Source: Bacteroidales bacterium UBA4243 (GTDB lineage: Bacteria; Bacteroidota; Bacteroidia; Bacteroidales; F082). Taken from it: a stretch of 7,491 nt of DNA. The notes beneath the pieces are model-generated. The model was given only the letters and a program-made list of their open reading frames with translations, made no database searches and was not told the DNA's origin. Shown in pieces: positions 1 through 6,371 of this stretch. The position numbers were made by a program, and so were the translations under genes. The first letter of the stretch is position 1, and each line of letters opens with the position of its first letter. Where the stretch lies: contig DGXB01000107.1 of assembly GCA_002396205.1 (NCBI GenBank), positions 1-7,491 on the forward strand, in the 5' to 3' direction.

Positions 1-216
1 TGCGCCGTGATGCTCTACGACGCCCCGCTGTCGCAGAAGTTTGCCGCCAAGTTGCAGGAAGAAGGCATCTTCGTCACCGGATTCTACTATCCTGTGGTGC
101 CGAAGGGCCAGGCCCGCATCCGTGTGCAGGTGAGCGCCGCCCACGAGCGTGAGCACTTAGACAAGTGCATCGCTGCCTTCGTGAAGATTGGTAAGGAACT
201 GGGAGTGTTGAAATAA
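1..216 (+). CDS. kbl: 2-amino-3-ketobutyrate CoA ligase (glycine C-acetyltransferase), C-terminal part
   Basis: This is the last 71 codons of a gene that begins before the window; reading frame 1 is open from the first base to the TAA at 214-216. The enzyme is a cytoplasmic PLP-dependent alpha-oxoamine synthase that cleaves 2-amino-3-ketobutyrate with CoA to give glycine and acetyl-CoA. The fragment matches the C-terminal end of the Kbl family closely: GIFVTGFYYPVVPKGQARIR followed by an SAAH block and a final helix ending IGKELGVLK. The arginine-rich ARIR segment is where the family binds the substrate carboxylate (family knowledge). The PLP lysine lies upstream of the window and cannot be checked. 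The next gene encodes the dehydrogenase that makes this enzyme's unstable substrate, which supports the assignment. An internal GTG/ATG near base 7 is not the real start. Confidence 0.95.
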   Translation, partial: CAVMLYDAPLSQKFAAKLQEEGIFVTGFYYPVVPKGQARIRVQVSAAHEREHLDKCIAAFVKIGKELGVLK

Positions 217-298
217 TGAGGAATTAGGAATGAGGAATGCTGAATGTCGCAACGCGACGCTGGGCTTCGCCCCCATTCAGCATTCCGCATTCAGAATT
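217..298. repeat. Inverted heptad repeat with two internal hairpins, in the kbl-tdh spacer
   Basis: The left arm 222-246 and right arm 274-298 pair at 22 of 25 positions, with mismatches at 226/294, 227/293 and 233/287; the inner 13 bp (GGAATGCTGAATG, 234-246) pair perfectly. The arms have a 7-bp period: 217-244 reads TGAGGAA, TTAGGAA, TGAGGAA, TGCTGAA, and the right arm gives similar units on the other strand. The 27-bp centre holds two further small hairpins, GTCGC/GCGAC (246-250/254-258) and GGGC/GCCC (262-265/269-272), so the whole could fold as a four-way cloverleaf in RNA or a cruciform in DNA. There is no U-tract after it, so it is not a standard terminator. It resembles a dispersed intergenic palindromic element, but copy number cannot be seen from one window. 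In the kbl-tdh mRNA it could affect stability or read-through (inference). Confidence 0.8.
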
Positions 299-302
299 AA
301 AC

Positions 303-307
303 AAGGA
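303..307 (+). promoter_or_regulatory. Ribosome binding site of tdh (AAGGA)
   Basis: AAGGA lies 7 bases before the ATG at 315. It is one of the few Shine-Dalgarno-like sequences before a gene in this window. It supports the start at 315 over an in-frame ATG at 237 that lies inside the inverted repeat. Confidence 0.5.
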
Positions 308-314
308 TATTACA

Positions 315-1262
315 ATGAAGAAAATACTTATTGTTGGTTCCGGCGGACAGATCGGAACCGAATTGGTGAAGAAACTCCGTGCGACTTACGGTAACGACAA
401 CGTGGTTGCCTCCGACCTCCGTCAGCTGACGGGCGACATCGTCGAGAACGGTCCTTTCGAAAGAATCGACTCGACGCAAATCATGCAAATCGTCGACGTG
501 GTGAAACGCTACAACATCGACACCATCTATAACCTCGCCGCCATCCTTTCGGCCACAGCCGAGAAGAACCCCATGCTGGGCTGGAACGTCGGCATCGGCT
601 CTTTGGTGAATTGCCTTGAAACGGCGCGCATCTTCAATTGCGCTGTCTTCACGCCTTCGTCGATTGGCGCTTTCGGTGCCTCGACGCCCCATGACAACAC
701 GCCTCAGGACACTATCCAGCGCCCGAACACTATCTACGGCGTGACCAAGGTGACCGGCGAACTGTTGAGCGACTACTACTTCACCCGCTTTGGCGTGGAT
801 ACCCGCAGCGTCCGTTTCCCGGGCTTGATCAGCAACCTGACCTTGCCTGGCGGTGGCACCACCGACTATGCCGTTGAGATTTACTACGCTGCCGTGAAGG
901 GCGAGAAGTTCATCTGCCCCATCAGCAAGGGCACCTTTATGGACATGATGTACATGCCCGACGCATTGGATGCCATGGTCGACATCATGGAGGCCGACCC
1001 GAGCAAGCTCGTGCATCGTAACTCGTTCAACGTCACTTCGATGAGCTTCGACCCTGAGATCATCTACAACGCCATCAAGAAGTACTACCCGAACTTCGAG
1101 ATGGAATACAAGTTCGACCCGATCCGTCAAGCCATCGCCGACAGCTGGCCGAACAAGATGGACGACAGCTGCGCCCGCAAGGAGTGGGGCTGGAACCCGA
1201 AGTACGACCTCGACAAGATGACGGTCGACATGATCGAGACCTTGAAGAAGAAGTTGCTGTAA
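315..1262 (+). CDS. tdh: L-threonine 3-dehydrogenase, short-chain (NAD-dependent epimerase-like) type
   Basis: The 315-residue protein is an extended short-chain dehydrogenase (NAD-dependent epimerase/dehydratase fold), not the zinc alcohol dehydrogenase type found in E. coli. It oxidises L-threonine to 2-amino-3-ketobutyrate with NAD+ in the cytoplasm. Visible features are the Rossmann nucleotide-binding motif VGSGGQIG (G8, G11, G14), an acidic residue after the second strand (ASDLR, D34), NLAAILS at 73-79, the TPSS segment at 113-116 that supplies the active-site serine, and the catalytic YxxxK pair Y141/K145 in NTIYGVTK. The C-terminal part carries MDMMYMPDALDAM, typical of bacterial SDR-type threonine dehydrogenases. 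The start at 315 gives the usual family length and begins directly at the Rossmann strand; the upstream in-frame extension from 237 translates the inverted repeat and is rejected. Position 98 bp after kbl fits a two-gene threonine-to-glycine operon ended by the terminator at 1284. Its codon use is strongly C-ending, which suggests high expression. Confidence 0.93.
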   Translation: MKKILIVGSGGQIGTELVKKLRATYGNDNVVASDLRQLTGDIVENGPFERIDSTQIMQIVDVVKRYNIDTIYNLAAILSATAEKNPMLGWNVGIGSLVNCLETARIFNCAVFTPSSIGAFGASTPHDNTPQDTIQRPNTIYGVTKVTGELLSDYYFTRFGVDTRSVRFPGLISNLTLPGGGTTDYAVEIYYAAVKGEKFICPISKGTFMDMMYMPDALDAMVDIMEADPSKLVHRNSFNVTSMSFDPEIIYNAIKKYYPNFEMEYKFDPIRQAIADSWPNKMDDSCARKEWGWNPKYDLDKMTVDMIETLKKKLL

Positions 1263-1283
1263 TAGCTTTTTTCTTTGAAAAGT

Positions 1284-1327
1284 ACGAATAGCGGGGTATA
1301 TTAAACTCCGCTATTCGTTTATTTATA
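1284..1327 (+). terminator. Rho-independent terminator after tdh
   Basis: ACGAATAGCGG (1284-1294) pairs perfectly with CCGCTATTCGT (1308-1318). Three more inner pairs, one of them G-T, extend the stem to 14 bp around a 7-base loop ATATTAA (1298-1304). The stem is followed at once by TTTATTTATA (1318-1327). It begins 21 bp after the tdh stop and should close the kbl-tdh transcript, separating it from maf. Confidence 0.88.
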
Positions 1328-1348
1328 GGAGGTCTCTGCAAAATCCAT

Positions 1349-1387
1349 TCAGATTCCCCTTTTATGATTTGTTTTATGAGAATCTGA
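1349..1387. promoter_or_regulatory. Dyad just upstream of the maf promoter box, possible operator
   Basis: TCAGATTC (1349-1356) and GAATCTGA (1380-1387) are perfect 8-bp inverted repeats 23 bases apart. The right half overlaps the place where the -33 element of the maf promoter (-7 box at 1404-1411) should be, and no good TTTG is present there. A regulator-binding site is possible, but an 8-bp dyad can also occur by chance in an AT-rich spacer. Confidence 0.3.
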
Positions 1388-1403
1388 TTTGGTGGAAAAC
1401 CTT

Positions 1404-1411
1404 TATCTTTG
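1404..1411 (+). promoter_or_regulatory. Bacteroidota-type -7 promoter box for maf
   Basis: TATCTTTG matches the Bacteroidota -7 consensus TAnnTTTG exactly and lies 25 bp before the ATG at 1437. I see no good -33 TTTG at the usual 19-21 bp spacing. Transcription would start near 1418, giving a leader of about 20 bases. This excludes the upstream in-frame TTG at 1389 as a start. Confidence 0.62.
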
Positions 1412-1436
1412 CATTGTCAATAACACCTTATTATAT

Positions 1437-2018
1437 ATGCTCTCCAACCTAAATAAATACCATATCATCCTCGCGTCCAAGTCGCCGCGCCGACAGGAAC
1501 TGTTGCGCGGCATGGGCGTCAGTTTCGAAATCCTGACCAAGGAAACGCCAGAGAATTATCCGGCGGAGTTGCCTTTGGATGAAGTGCCGAAATACCTCAG
1601 TCTGCAAAAGTCGCTGGCTTTCAAGGATAACGAATTGCCAGCTGATTATCTGCTGATTACGTCGGATACGGTCGTGATTTGCGAAGGCGAGATTTTGGGC
1701 AAGCCAAAGGATAGGGATGACGCTGAAAGGATGTTGCGGATGCTTTCGGGCAAGACGCATCACGTTGTGACAGGCGTGACGGTGCGCTCGGCAGAAAAGA
1801 CGGAATCATTCGCGGTGCGCTCCAATGTGACCTTTGCAGAATTGGAACAGGACGAAATCAACTATTACATCGAGCATTGCCAGCCCTTCGATAAGGCGGG
1901 CGCCTACGGCATCCAGGAGTGGATTGGCTATGTGGGCATCAGCGGTTTGGAAGGCTCTTTTTATAATGTGATGGGCCTCCCGACGCGAAAATTGTATCAA
2001 TGCTTGAAAACGTTTTGA
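1437..2018 (+). CDS. maf: Maf-family nucleoside triphosphate pyrophosphatase (dTTP/UTP type)
   Basis: The 193-residue cytoplasmic protein belongs to the Maf/HAM1-like pyrophosphatases, which hydrolyse nucleoside triphosphates to monophosphates and pyrophosphate and are thought to remove non-canonical nucleotides; overexpression blocks septation in Bacillus. All family blocks are present: ASKSPRRQELL (13-23) at the N-terminus, TSDTVV (75-80) with the likely catalytic base D77, LGKPKDRDDAERML (87-100), LSGKTHHVVTGV (103-114) and FDKAGAYGIQ (151-160). The SDTVV block and the AGAYGIQ ending favour the YhdE-like dTTP/UTP group over the YceF-like m7GTP group; this sub-assignment is inference. The start at 1437 puts the first strand and SPRR motif at the expected distance and lies after the promoter box at 1404; a longer reading from a TTG at 1389 would place that box inside the gene. 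Length is normal for the family. It ends 34 bp before surE, so some co-transcription is possible. Confidence 0.93.
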   Translation: MLSNLNKYHIILASKSPRRQELLRGMGVSFEILTKETPENYPAELPLDEVPKYLSLQKSLAFKDNELPADYLLITSDTVVICEGEILGKPKDRDDAERMLRMLSGKTHHVVTGVTVRSAEKTESFAVRSNVTFAELEQDEINYYIEHCQPFDKAGAYGIQEWIGYVGISGLEGSFYNVMGLPTRKLYQCLKTF

Positions 2019-2035
2019 CTTTTTTTCTAATTTTG
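2004..2035 (+). promoter_or_regulatory. Promoter of the surE-lpxB-comEC gene run
   Basis: TAATTTTG (2028-2035) is an exact match to the TAnnTTTG -7 box. A TTG at 2004-2006, inside the last codons of maf, sits 21 bp upstream as a possible -33 element. The start of transcription would fall about 10-12 bases before the surE ATG at 2053, leaving an unusually short leader without a Shine-Dalgarno sequence. The run of seven T at 2020-2026 lies between the two boxes and has no hairpin before it, so it is not a terminator. Confidence 0.55.
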
Positions 2036-2052
2036 CGCAATAATGTTGTAAA

Positions 2053-2838
2053 ATGGAGAAAAAACGTCCCCAAATACTGATTACCAACGACGATGGCTTT
2101 GCCGCCAAAGGCCTACGCAAGCTCGTTTCCTTGATGCGGCAGCTCGGCGACGTCACCCTTGTCTCCACCGATGAGGTCATGTCGGCCAAGAGCCATTCGT
2201 GTACCATCCGCGATCGACTGTATGTCCGCCAAATCCAGGAAGAAGAGGGTTTTACGGAATTCCGCTGCAACGGCACGCCCGTCGACTGCGTGAAATTGGG
2301 CTACCAAAAGCTGATGCCCGAACCGCCTGATTTGGTGGTCTCTGGCATCAATCATGGCATGAACGCTGCTTCGACGGTGGTCTATTCAGGCACCATCGGC
2401 GCGGTCATCGAGGCTTGCATGAACGGCTTGACGGCTATTGGTTTCAGCCTCTTCAGCCTCGACCCAGATGCGGATTTCGATCATCTCGACACGGCCATTC
2501 TTGAAATTACAAGGAAAGTGCTGAACGAAGGCTTGCCTAAGGGCGTTTGCCTCAACGTGAATTTCCCGAAACGAAGTGAAGAACCGCTGAAAGGCATCAA
2601 AGTGTGCCGACAAGCCGCTTGCCGTTGGGTGGAGTATTTCAAGGAGCAGTACGACGAGAACGGCGAGCAGTTCTACGACCTCGAAGGCACCTTCGAGAGC
2701 GACGACATCACACCCGACACCGACCTTTGGGCCTTGCAGAACAACTATGCCTCGCTGGTGCCTACCTGTTTCGATTGGACGGCACATGCCCAAATCGAAC
2801 CGATGAAGAATTATGAATCATTAAGTATAAAACCATGA
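2053..2838 (+). CDS. surE: 5'/3'-nucleotidase SurE
   Basis: The 261-residue protein is a SurE-family metal-dependent phosphatase that dephosphorylates nucleoside 5'- and 3'-monophosphates in the cytoplasm; in E. coli it is linked to stationary-phase survival. The N-terminal ILITNDDGFAAKG (8-20) carries the metal-binding pair D13/D14. S44 in VMSAKSHS and N100 in VVSGINHGMN supply the other expected metal ligands. GTPVDCV (74-80) and YSGTIGAVIEA (111-121) complete the family signature. Length is normal. The ATG at 2053 is the only reasonable start, directly before the first beta strand, and a promoter box sits 17 bp ahead of it. Its stop overlaps the start of the next gene as ATGA, which points to coupled translation. 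The last ten residues (from KNYESL) look like a loose, unconserved tail. Confidence 0.95.
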   Translation: MEKKRPQILITNDDGFAAKGLRKLVSLMRQLGDVTLVSTDEVMSAKSHSCTIRDRLYVRQIQEEEGFTEFRCNGTPVDCVKLGYQKLMPEPPDLVVSGINHGMNAASTVVYSGTIGAVIEACMNGLTAIGFSLFSLDPDADFDHLDTAILEITRKVLNEGLPKGVCLNVNFPKRSEEPLKGIKVCRQAACRWVEYFKEQYDENGEQFYDLEGTFESDDITPDTDLWALQNNYASLVPTCFDWTAHAQIEPMKNYESLSIKP

Positions 2839-3089
2839 AAATCAAGGATAACTTTTGGCTTGGATTGTTGGCTGGCGCGGCCAGTTTCGGATTGTTTTAT
2901 TTGCTGCTAAGCCTTGTCAATTGGGCGAAGTTGGGTGCTTTCTCGGTCAGGGCGCCATTTCTGCTGGCCTTTATTCCCGGCATCATTTTGTTCAGGATGA
3001 TGCTCGTGAAGTGGAACCTCGACAAGATGGGGCGTGGGGTGTTGGCGGTTACTATTGTTGGGATGCTTTTAGTTTTCTTTCTTGTTTAA
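2835..3089 (+). CDS. Small three-helix membrane protein between surE and lpxB, function unknown
   Basis: I do not recognise a named family. The 84-residue product is mostly hydrophobic, with three likely membrane segments: about 7-29 (from FWLGLLAGAASF), 40-57 (APFLLAFIPGIILF) and 67-84 (GVLAVTIVGMLLVFF). The short loops between them are charged and basic (NWAKLGAFSVR, KWNLDKMGR). The protein ends inside the third helix and has no soluble domain, signal peptide or cysteines. The ATG overlaps the surE stop by 4 bp (ATGA), and lpxB follows after 14 bp, so it is almost certainly expressed and translated with both. Membrane location and its place next to a lipid A enzyme suggest an envelope role, but that is inference only. 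It is real rather than a chance reading frame: the overlap, the tight spacing and the clean helix pattern all support it. An overlapping +2-frame reading frame in the same stretch is a shadow. Confidence 0.85.
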   Translation: MKIKDNFWLGLLAGAASFGLFYLLLSLVNWAKLGAFSVRAPFLLAFIPGIILFRMMLVKWNLDKMGRGVLAVTIVGMLLVFFLV

Positions 3090-3103
3090 TTAATTGATAA
3101 CCA

Positions 3104-4228
3104 ATGAAATATTATATCATAGCAGGTGAAGCATCGGGCGATTTGCACGCTTCCAATCTCGTGGCCGAAATCAAGAAGAAGGACAAGAAGGCGGAGTTTC
3201 GGGGCTGCGGTGGTGATCGAATGAAGGCCGAGGGCGTCGACTTGTTGAAGCACTACCGCACGATGGCCTACATGGGCTTCGTGGAGGTGGCTGTCAACTT
3301 GCGCAAAGTGCTTGGCAACATCACTCAGGTGAAGAAAGACATTGTTGAATACCAACCTGATGCGCTTATCCTTGTTGATTATCCAGGATTTAACTTGCGC
3401 ATCGCAAAGTTTGCCCATGAGAAAGGACTCAAGGTGTTTTATTACATCTCGCCCCAGGTTTGGGCTTGGAAACGCCGTCGCGTGAAGAAGATTAAGGCTT
3501 CTGTTGATAAAATGCTGGTTATCTTGCCTTTCGAGGAGGAATTTTACAAGAATTATGGCGTGGATGTGACCTATGTCGGCAATCCCTTGCTCGACGAGTT
3601 GGCGAAATTTGGTACGGCCAATCGGTCGATTTTCTTGCGTCGCAACAGCTTGGGCGAGAAGCGCGAAATCATCGCTTTGTTGCCCGGCAGTCGCAAGCAG
3701 GAGGTGAAACGGATGCTCCCCGTGATGCTGAAAGTGGTTTCGCATTTTCCTGAATATCAATTTGTTGTAGCTGGAGTTTCGTCGCTCGAAAAAGCATTGT
3801 ACAAGAAAATCATGGGCAATGCGGATGTCTTTTTCGTTGAGAATCAGACGTATGAACTGTTGCAGAATTCGAGTGCGGCCTTGGTCACTTCGGGTACTGC
3901 GACTTTGGAGACAGCGTTGTTTTCGGTTCCTGAGGTGGTGTGCTACAAGGCTACAGGCTTTTCTTACCGCCTCGCTAAATGGATGATCAAGGTGAAGTTT
4001 ATTTCGTTAGTCAACTTGGTGATGGATAAGGAGGTCGTCAGGGAGTTGATCCAGAGTGATTTGAATGAAGAGAATCTCGTCAATGAACTCGACTTGCTGC
4101 TCCATAACGGCAAGCGTCAGTGCCAGTTGCTTGAGGATTACGAGGAACTGAAAGACCGTTTGGGCAACGCGGGTGCCTCGGAGATGGCTGCCATTGCGAT
4201 TTGTGATGCTATTAAATTAAAACGTTAG
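3104..4228 (+). CDS. lpxB: Lipid A disaccharide synthase
   Basis: The 374-residue enzyme is a GT19-family glycosyltransferase. It joins UDP-2,3-diacylglucosamine and lipid X into the beta-1,6 disaccharide of lipid A at the inner face of the cytoplasmic membrane. Family blocks appear in order: IAGEASGDLHA (6-16), GCGGDRMKAEG (34-44), MAYMGFVEV (54-62), VDYPGFNLR (91-99, whose D92 probably corresponds to the important aspartate of E. coli LpxB), ISPQVWAWKRRR (115-126), VGNPLLDE (158-165), LPGSRKQEV (193-201) and the nucleotide-binding SGTATLE (263-269). SLVNLVMDKEVVRELIQ (301-317) is the conserved C-terminal block. Length fits the family and no key block is missing, so the enzyme should be active. 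The ATG at 3104 lies directly before the first strand and has no visible Shine-Dalgarno. Unlike in enterobacteria it is not with lpxA/lpxD/fabZ; here it follows surE and a small membrane protein and precedes comEC by 31 bp. Confidence 0.96.
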   Translation: MKYYIIAGEASGDLHASNLVAEIKKKDKKAEFRGCGGDRMKAEGVDLLKHYRTMAYMGFVEVAVNLRKVLGNITQVKKDIVEYQPDALILVDYPGFNLRIAKFAHEKGLKVFYYISPQVWAWKRRRVKKIKASVDKMLVILPFEEEFYKNYGVDVTYVGNPLLDELAKFGTANRSIFLRRNSLGEKREIIALLPGSRKQEVKRMLPVMLKVVSHFPEYQFVVAGVSSLEKALYKKIMGNADVFFVENQTYELLQNSSAALVTSGTATLETALFSVPEVVCYKATGFSYRLAKWMIKVKFISLVNLVMDKEVVRELIQSDLNEENLVNELDLLLHNGKRQCQLLEDYEELKDRLGNAGASEMAAIAICDAIKLKR

Positions 4229-4259
4229 GTGTCAAATGGTTAGGGTTTTTAGATAGCGT

Positions 4260-6371
4260 ATGAACGATTGGAGCAAATACCCCTTCGTCAGGATGCTTTT
4301 GCCTTTTGCCTTAGGCATTTGGTGCAGTTCGTGTTTGCCCTTCCTCCATATCCAATCTATTTCCTTGGTTTTCTTAGCTTTATCCTTGCTTCTTTTTTCT
4401 TTCGTCGCATCCGTGACACTGAAAAGGCAGCGATTCAGTTGGCTTTTTGGGGCAGTGATGAGCAGCTATCTTTTCATGGCTGGATATGCCTTGACGTGTG
4501 TCCATGAGGCTGAAAGCCAGAAAGATTATTTCAGGAATTATGCTGACGATGCGACCTATTATGTGGCTCGGGTTTACGACGACCCAACTGAACGCGAGAA
4601 AAACATCCGCATGGTGTTGCAATTGGAGTACCAGTTCGGCGACAGTTTGCCTTCTCGCCCTGTCGCAGGAAAGGTGATGGCATATATTCCCAAGTCGGAT
4701 TCGGTTTTTTCTTTGCGTTATGGCGATTTGGTCGCATTTCCTGCACCGATTCGCGAAGTGAGCGGACCGAAAAACCCAGAGGAGTTCGACTATAGGGCTT
4801 ATTTGGCGAGGAAAGGCATTACGGGACAGGTGTTTCTCCGGCAAGACGAATGGCTCGACCTTCAGACCAACAATGCCAATCCGATTTATGCTTTTTCCTA
4901 TCGTTTTCGCGATGTGCTTTTGGCTTCGTTGCAGCGCAGCGGGCTGAGCGACAACGAGTTTGGCGTTGCAGCTGCCATCCTGCTTGGCTACGATGACAAT
5001 CTTGCCGATGACGTGCGCAAGAACTATGTCGCAGCTGGTTCGATGCACATTCTCTGTGTTTCGGGTATGCACGTGGGCATCATCTATCTGTTGGCGAGTT
5101 TCCTTTTGGGTTTCCTTAACCGCAAGAAATGGCAAAAGACGTTGAAACAGTCGCTTTTGCTCGCCTTGATTTGGCTTTATGCTCTCATCGCAGGCTTGTC
5201 GCCTTCCATTTTACGCTCTGCGTTGATGATTTTGTTTGTCATCATCGGTGAACTGATACGACGGAAAGGATTTATTATCAACTCAATAGCGGCTTCTGCG
5301 TTCGTCTTGTTGTGCGTCAATCCGAACAACCTGTTCGAAATCGGTTTCTTGTTGTCCTATTCGGCGGTCATTGGTATTGTGGTGTTGCAAAGGCCAATCT
5401 ATAACTTGTTGTATTTCAAGAATAAACTGTTGGATAGAGCTTGGGAAATCACGGCTGTGGCATTGTCGGCACAAATTGCGACGGTTCCTTATACCTTGTT
5501 TTATTTCAACCAGTTCACCACCTATTTCTGGCTCAGTAACCTGTTTATGACTCCGATTTCGTTTGTCGTGGTCATCAGTGGCATGGTGTTGCTCTTGGTT
5601 TCGTGGATACCTTACGTCAACACATTGGTAGGCTATTTGGTTTGGGGTGCTGTGTACGTGATGAATTGGGTGGTGGAAAAAGTCGAGAGCCTGCCTTTTT
5701 CAATTGTGAAAGGTTTGTATATCAGCGATTTTGAGTTTACGATGCTGCTTTTGGCTTTTGTCCTGCTTTTGCTGATGGTTTCGCTACGCAAACGCCGTTT
5801 TCTCGTGGCCGTGTTGTCGTCGCTATTGTTGTTTATGGTGTCGCTTACTGTTCGAATGTATCAGGCGGATAACCAAAATGCCATTGTCGTTTACTCCCTT
5901 CGCAACCATACTGCGGTGGATTTCGTTATGGGTAGCAACCACATATTGTTGGCCGACACTGCTTTGATGGTCGATGAATCCACGATAGATTACAGTTTGA
6001 AAGGCTCTTGGGCGAAGCACCATCTTTCGCAGCATCCGCAAATGATTGGCTTTGAGGAGGATTTTGAAAATGACTATCTTTGCAAGAAGTCGAATTTAGC
6101 GTCCTTCGACGGAAAACTGTTGGCTTTGTGGGACGACGAACGTCTCACCGATACCTTGTCTTATCGTTTGCCTGCCGATTATCTCTTGGTGATGGGTAGG
6201 CAAAATCCTGACATCCAGTCGGTTGTTAATGGCTATGAAGCTAAGATGCTGCTGATTGATGGCACGGTTCCTCGCTATTTGGCCGAAAAATGGATGGCGC
6301 AGGCCGCTGAAAAACAGCTTCCTGTTTACGACTTGTCGACAGGGGCTTTGGTGGTCGACTTGGGCGAATAG
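4260..6371 (+). CDS. comEC: ComEC/Rec2-family DNA-uptake membrane protein
   Basis: The 703-residue polytopic membrane protein is the predicted inner-membrane channel that carries single-stranded DNA into the cytoplasm during natural transformation. Three N-terminal helices lie at about 7-80. A soluble OB-like segment (about 95-200, DUF4131 type) includes the conserved NPEEFDYRAYLARKGI (172-187). The competence domain (about 232-530) has the family signatures MHILCVSGMHVGII (262-275), GLSPSILRSALM (312-323) and LFEIGFLLSYSAV (358-370), with many helices. After the last helix (about 513-530) comes a soluble tail of about 170 residues. It lacks the HxHxDH zinc site of the metallo-beta-lactamase domain present in Bacillus ComEC, although short strand-like blocks such as NAIVVYSL and LLIDGTV remain. 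It is last in the surE-lpxB run, 31 bp after lpxB. Its final 46 bp overlap the end of the converging transporter gene. Whether the cell is competent cannot be told from this gene alone. Confidence 0.93.
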   Translation: MNDWSKYPFVRMLLPFALGIWCSSCLPFLHIQSISLVFLALSLLLFSFVASVTLKRQRFSWLFGAVMSSYLFMAGYALTCVHEAESQKDYFRNYADDATYYVARVYDDPTEREKNIRMVLQLEYQFGDSLPSRPVAGKVMAYIPKSDSVFSLRYGDLVAFPAPIREVSGPKNPEEFDYRAYLARKGITGQVFLRQDEWLDLQTNNANPIYAFSYRFRDVLLASLQRSGLSDNEFGVAAAILLGYDDNLADDVRKNYVAAGSMHILCVSGMHVGIIYLLASFLLGFLNRKKWQKTLKQSLLLALIWLYALIAGLSPSILRSALMILFVIIGELIRRKGFIINSIAASAFVLLCVNPNNLFEIGFLLSYSAVIGIVVLQRPIYNLLYFKNKLLDRAWEITAVALSAQIATVPYTLFYFNQFTTYFWLSNLFMTPISFVVVISGMVLLLVSWIPYVNTLVGYLVWGAVYVMNWVVEKVESLPFSIVKGLYISDFEFTMLLLAFVLLLLMVSLRKRRFLVAVLSSLLLFMVSLTVRMYQADNQNAIVVYSLRNHTAVDFVMGSNHILLADTALMVDESTIDYSLKGSWAKHHLSQHPQMIGFEEDFENDYLCKKSNLASFDGKLLALWDDERLTDTLSYRLPADYLLVMGRQNPDIQSVVNGYEAKMLLIDGTVPRYLAEKWMAQAAEKQLPVYDLSTGALVVDLGE

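Noticed and set aside
237..314. 26-codon N-terminal extension of tdh from an ATG at 237
   Set aside because: It translates one arm and the loop of the inverted repeat. The ATG at 315 has an AAGGA at the right distance and begins at the Rossmann strand.
297..1130. Long minus-strand open frame (277 codons) opposite tdh
   Set aside because: It lies entirely across the highly conserved tdh coding region. The strong C/G third-position bias of tdh removes stop codons from the opposite strand. The translation is rich in H, R and V without any domain, typical of an antisense shadow.
1389..1436. 16-codon N-terminal extension of maf from a TTG
   Set aside because: The -7 promoter box 1404-1411 lies within it, and Maf proteins start close to the SPRR motif as given by the ATG at 1437.
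2801..2825. Heptad-like GAATTAT/GAATCAT at the end of surE, resembling the repeat at 217-298
   Set aside because: It has only two imperfect units, lies in coding sequence and lacks an inverted partner; chance similarity is more likely.
4380..5135. 251-codon minus-strand open frame opposite comEC
   Set aside because: It covers the OB-like region and the start of the competence domain of a clearly conserved gene, has no recognisable domain and no promoter box, and is a shadow.
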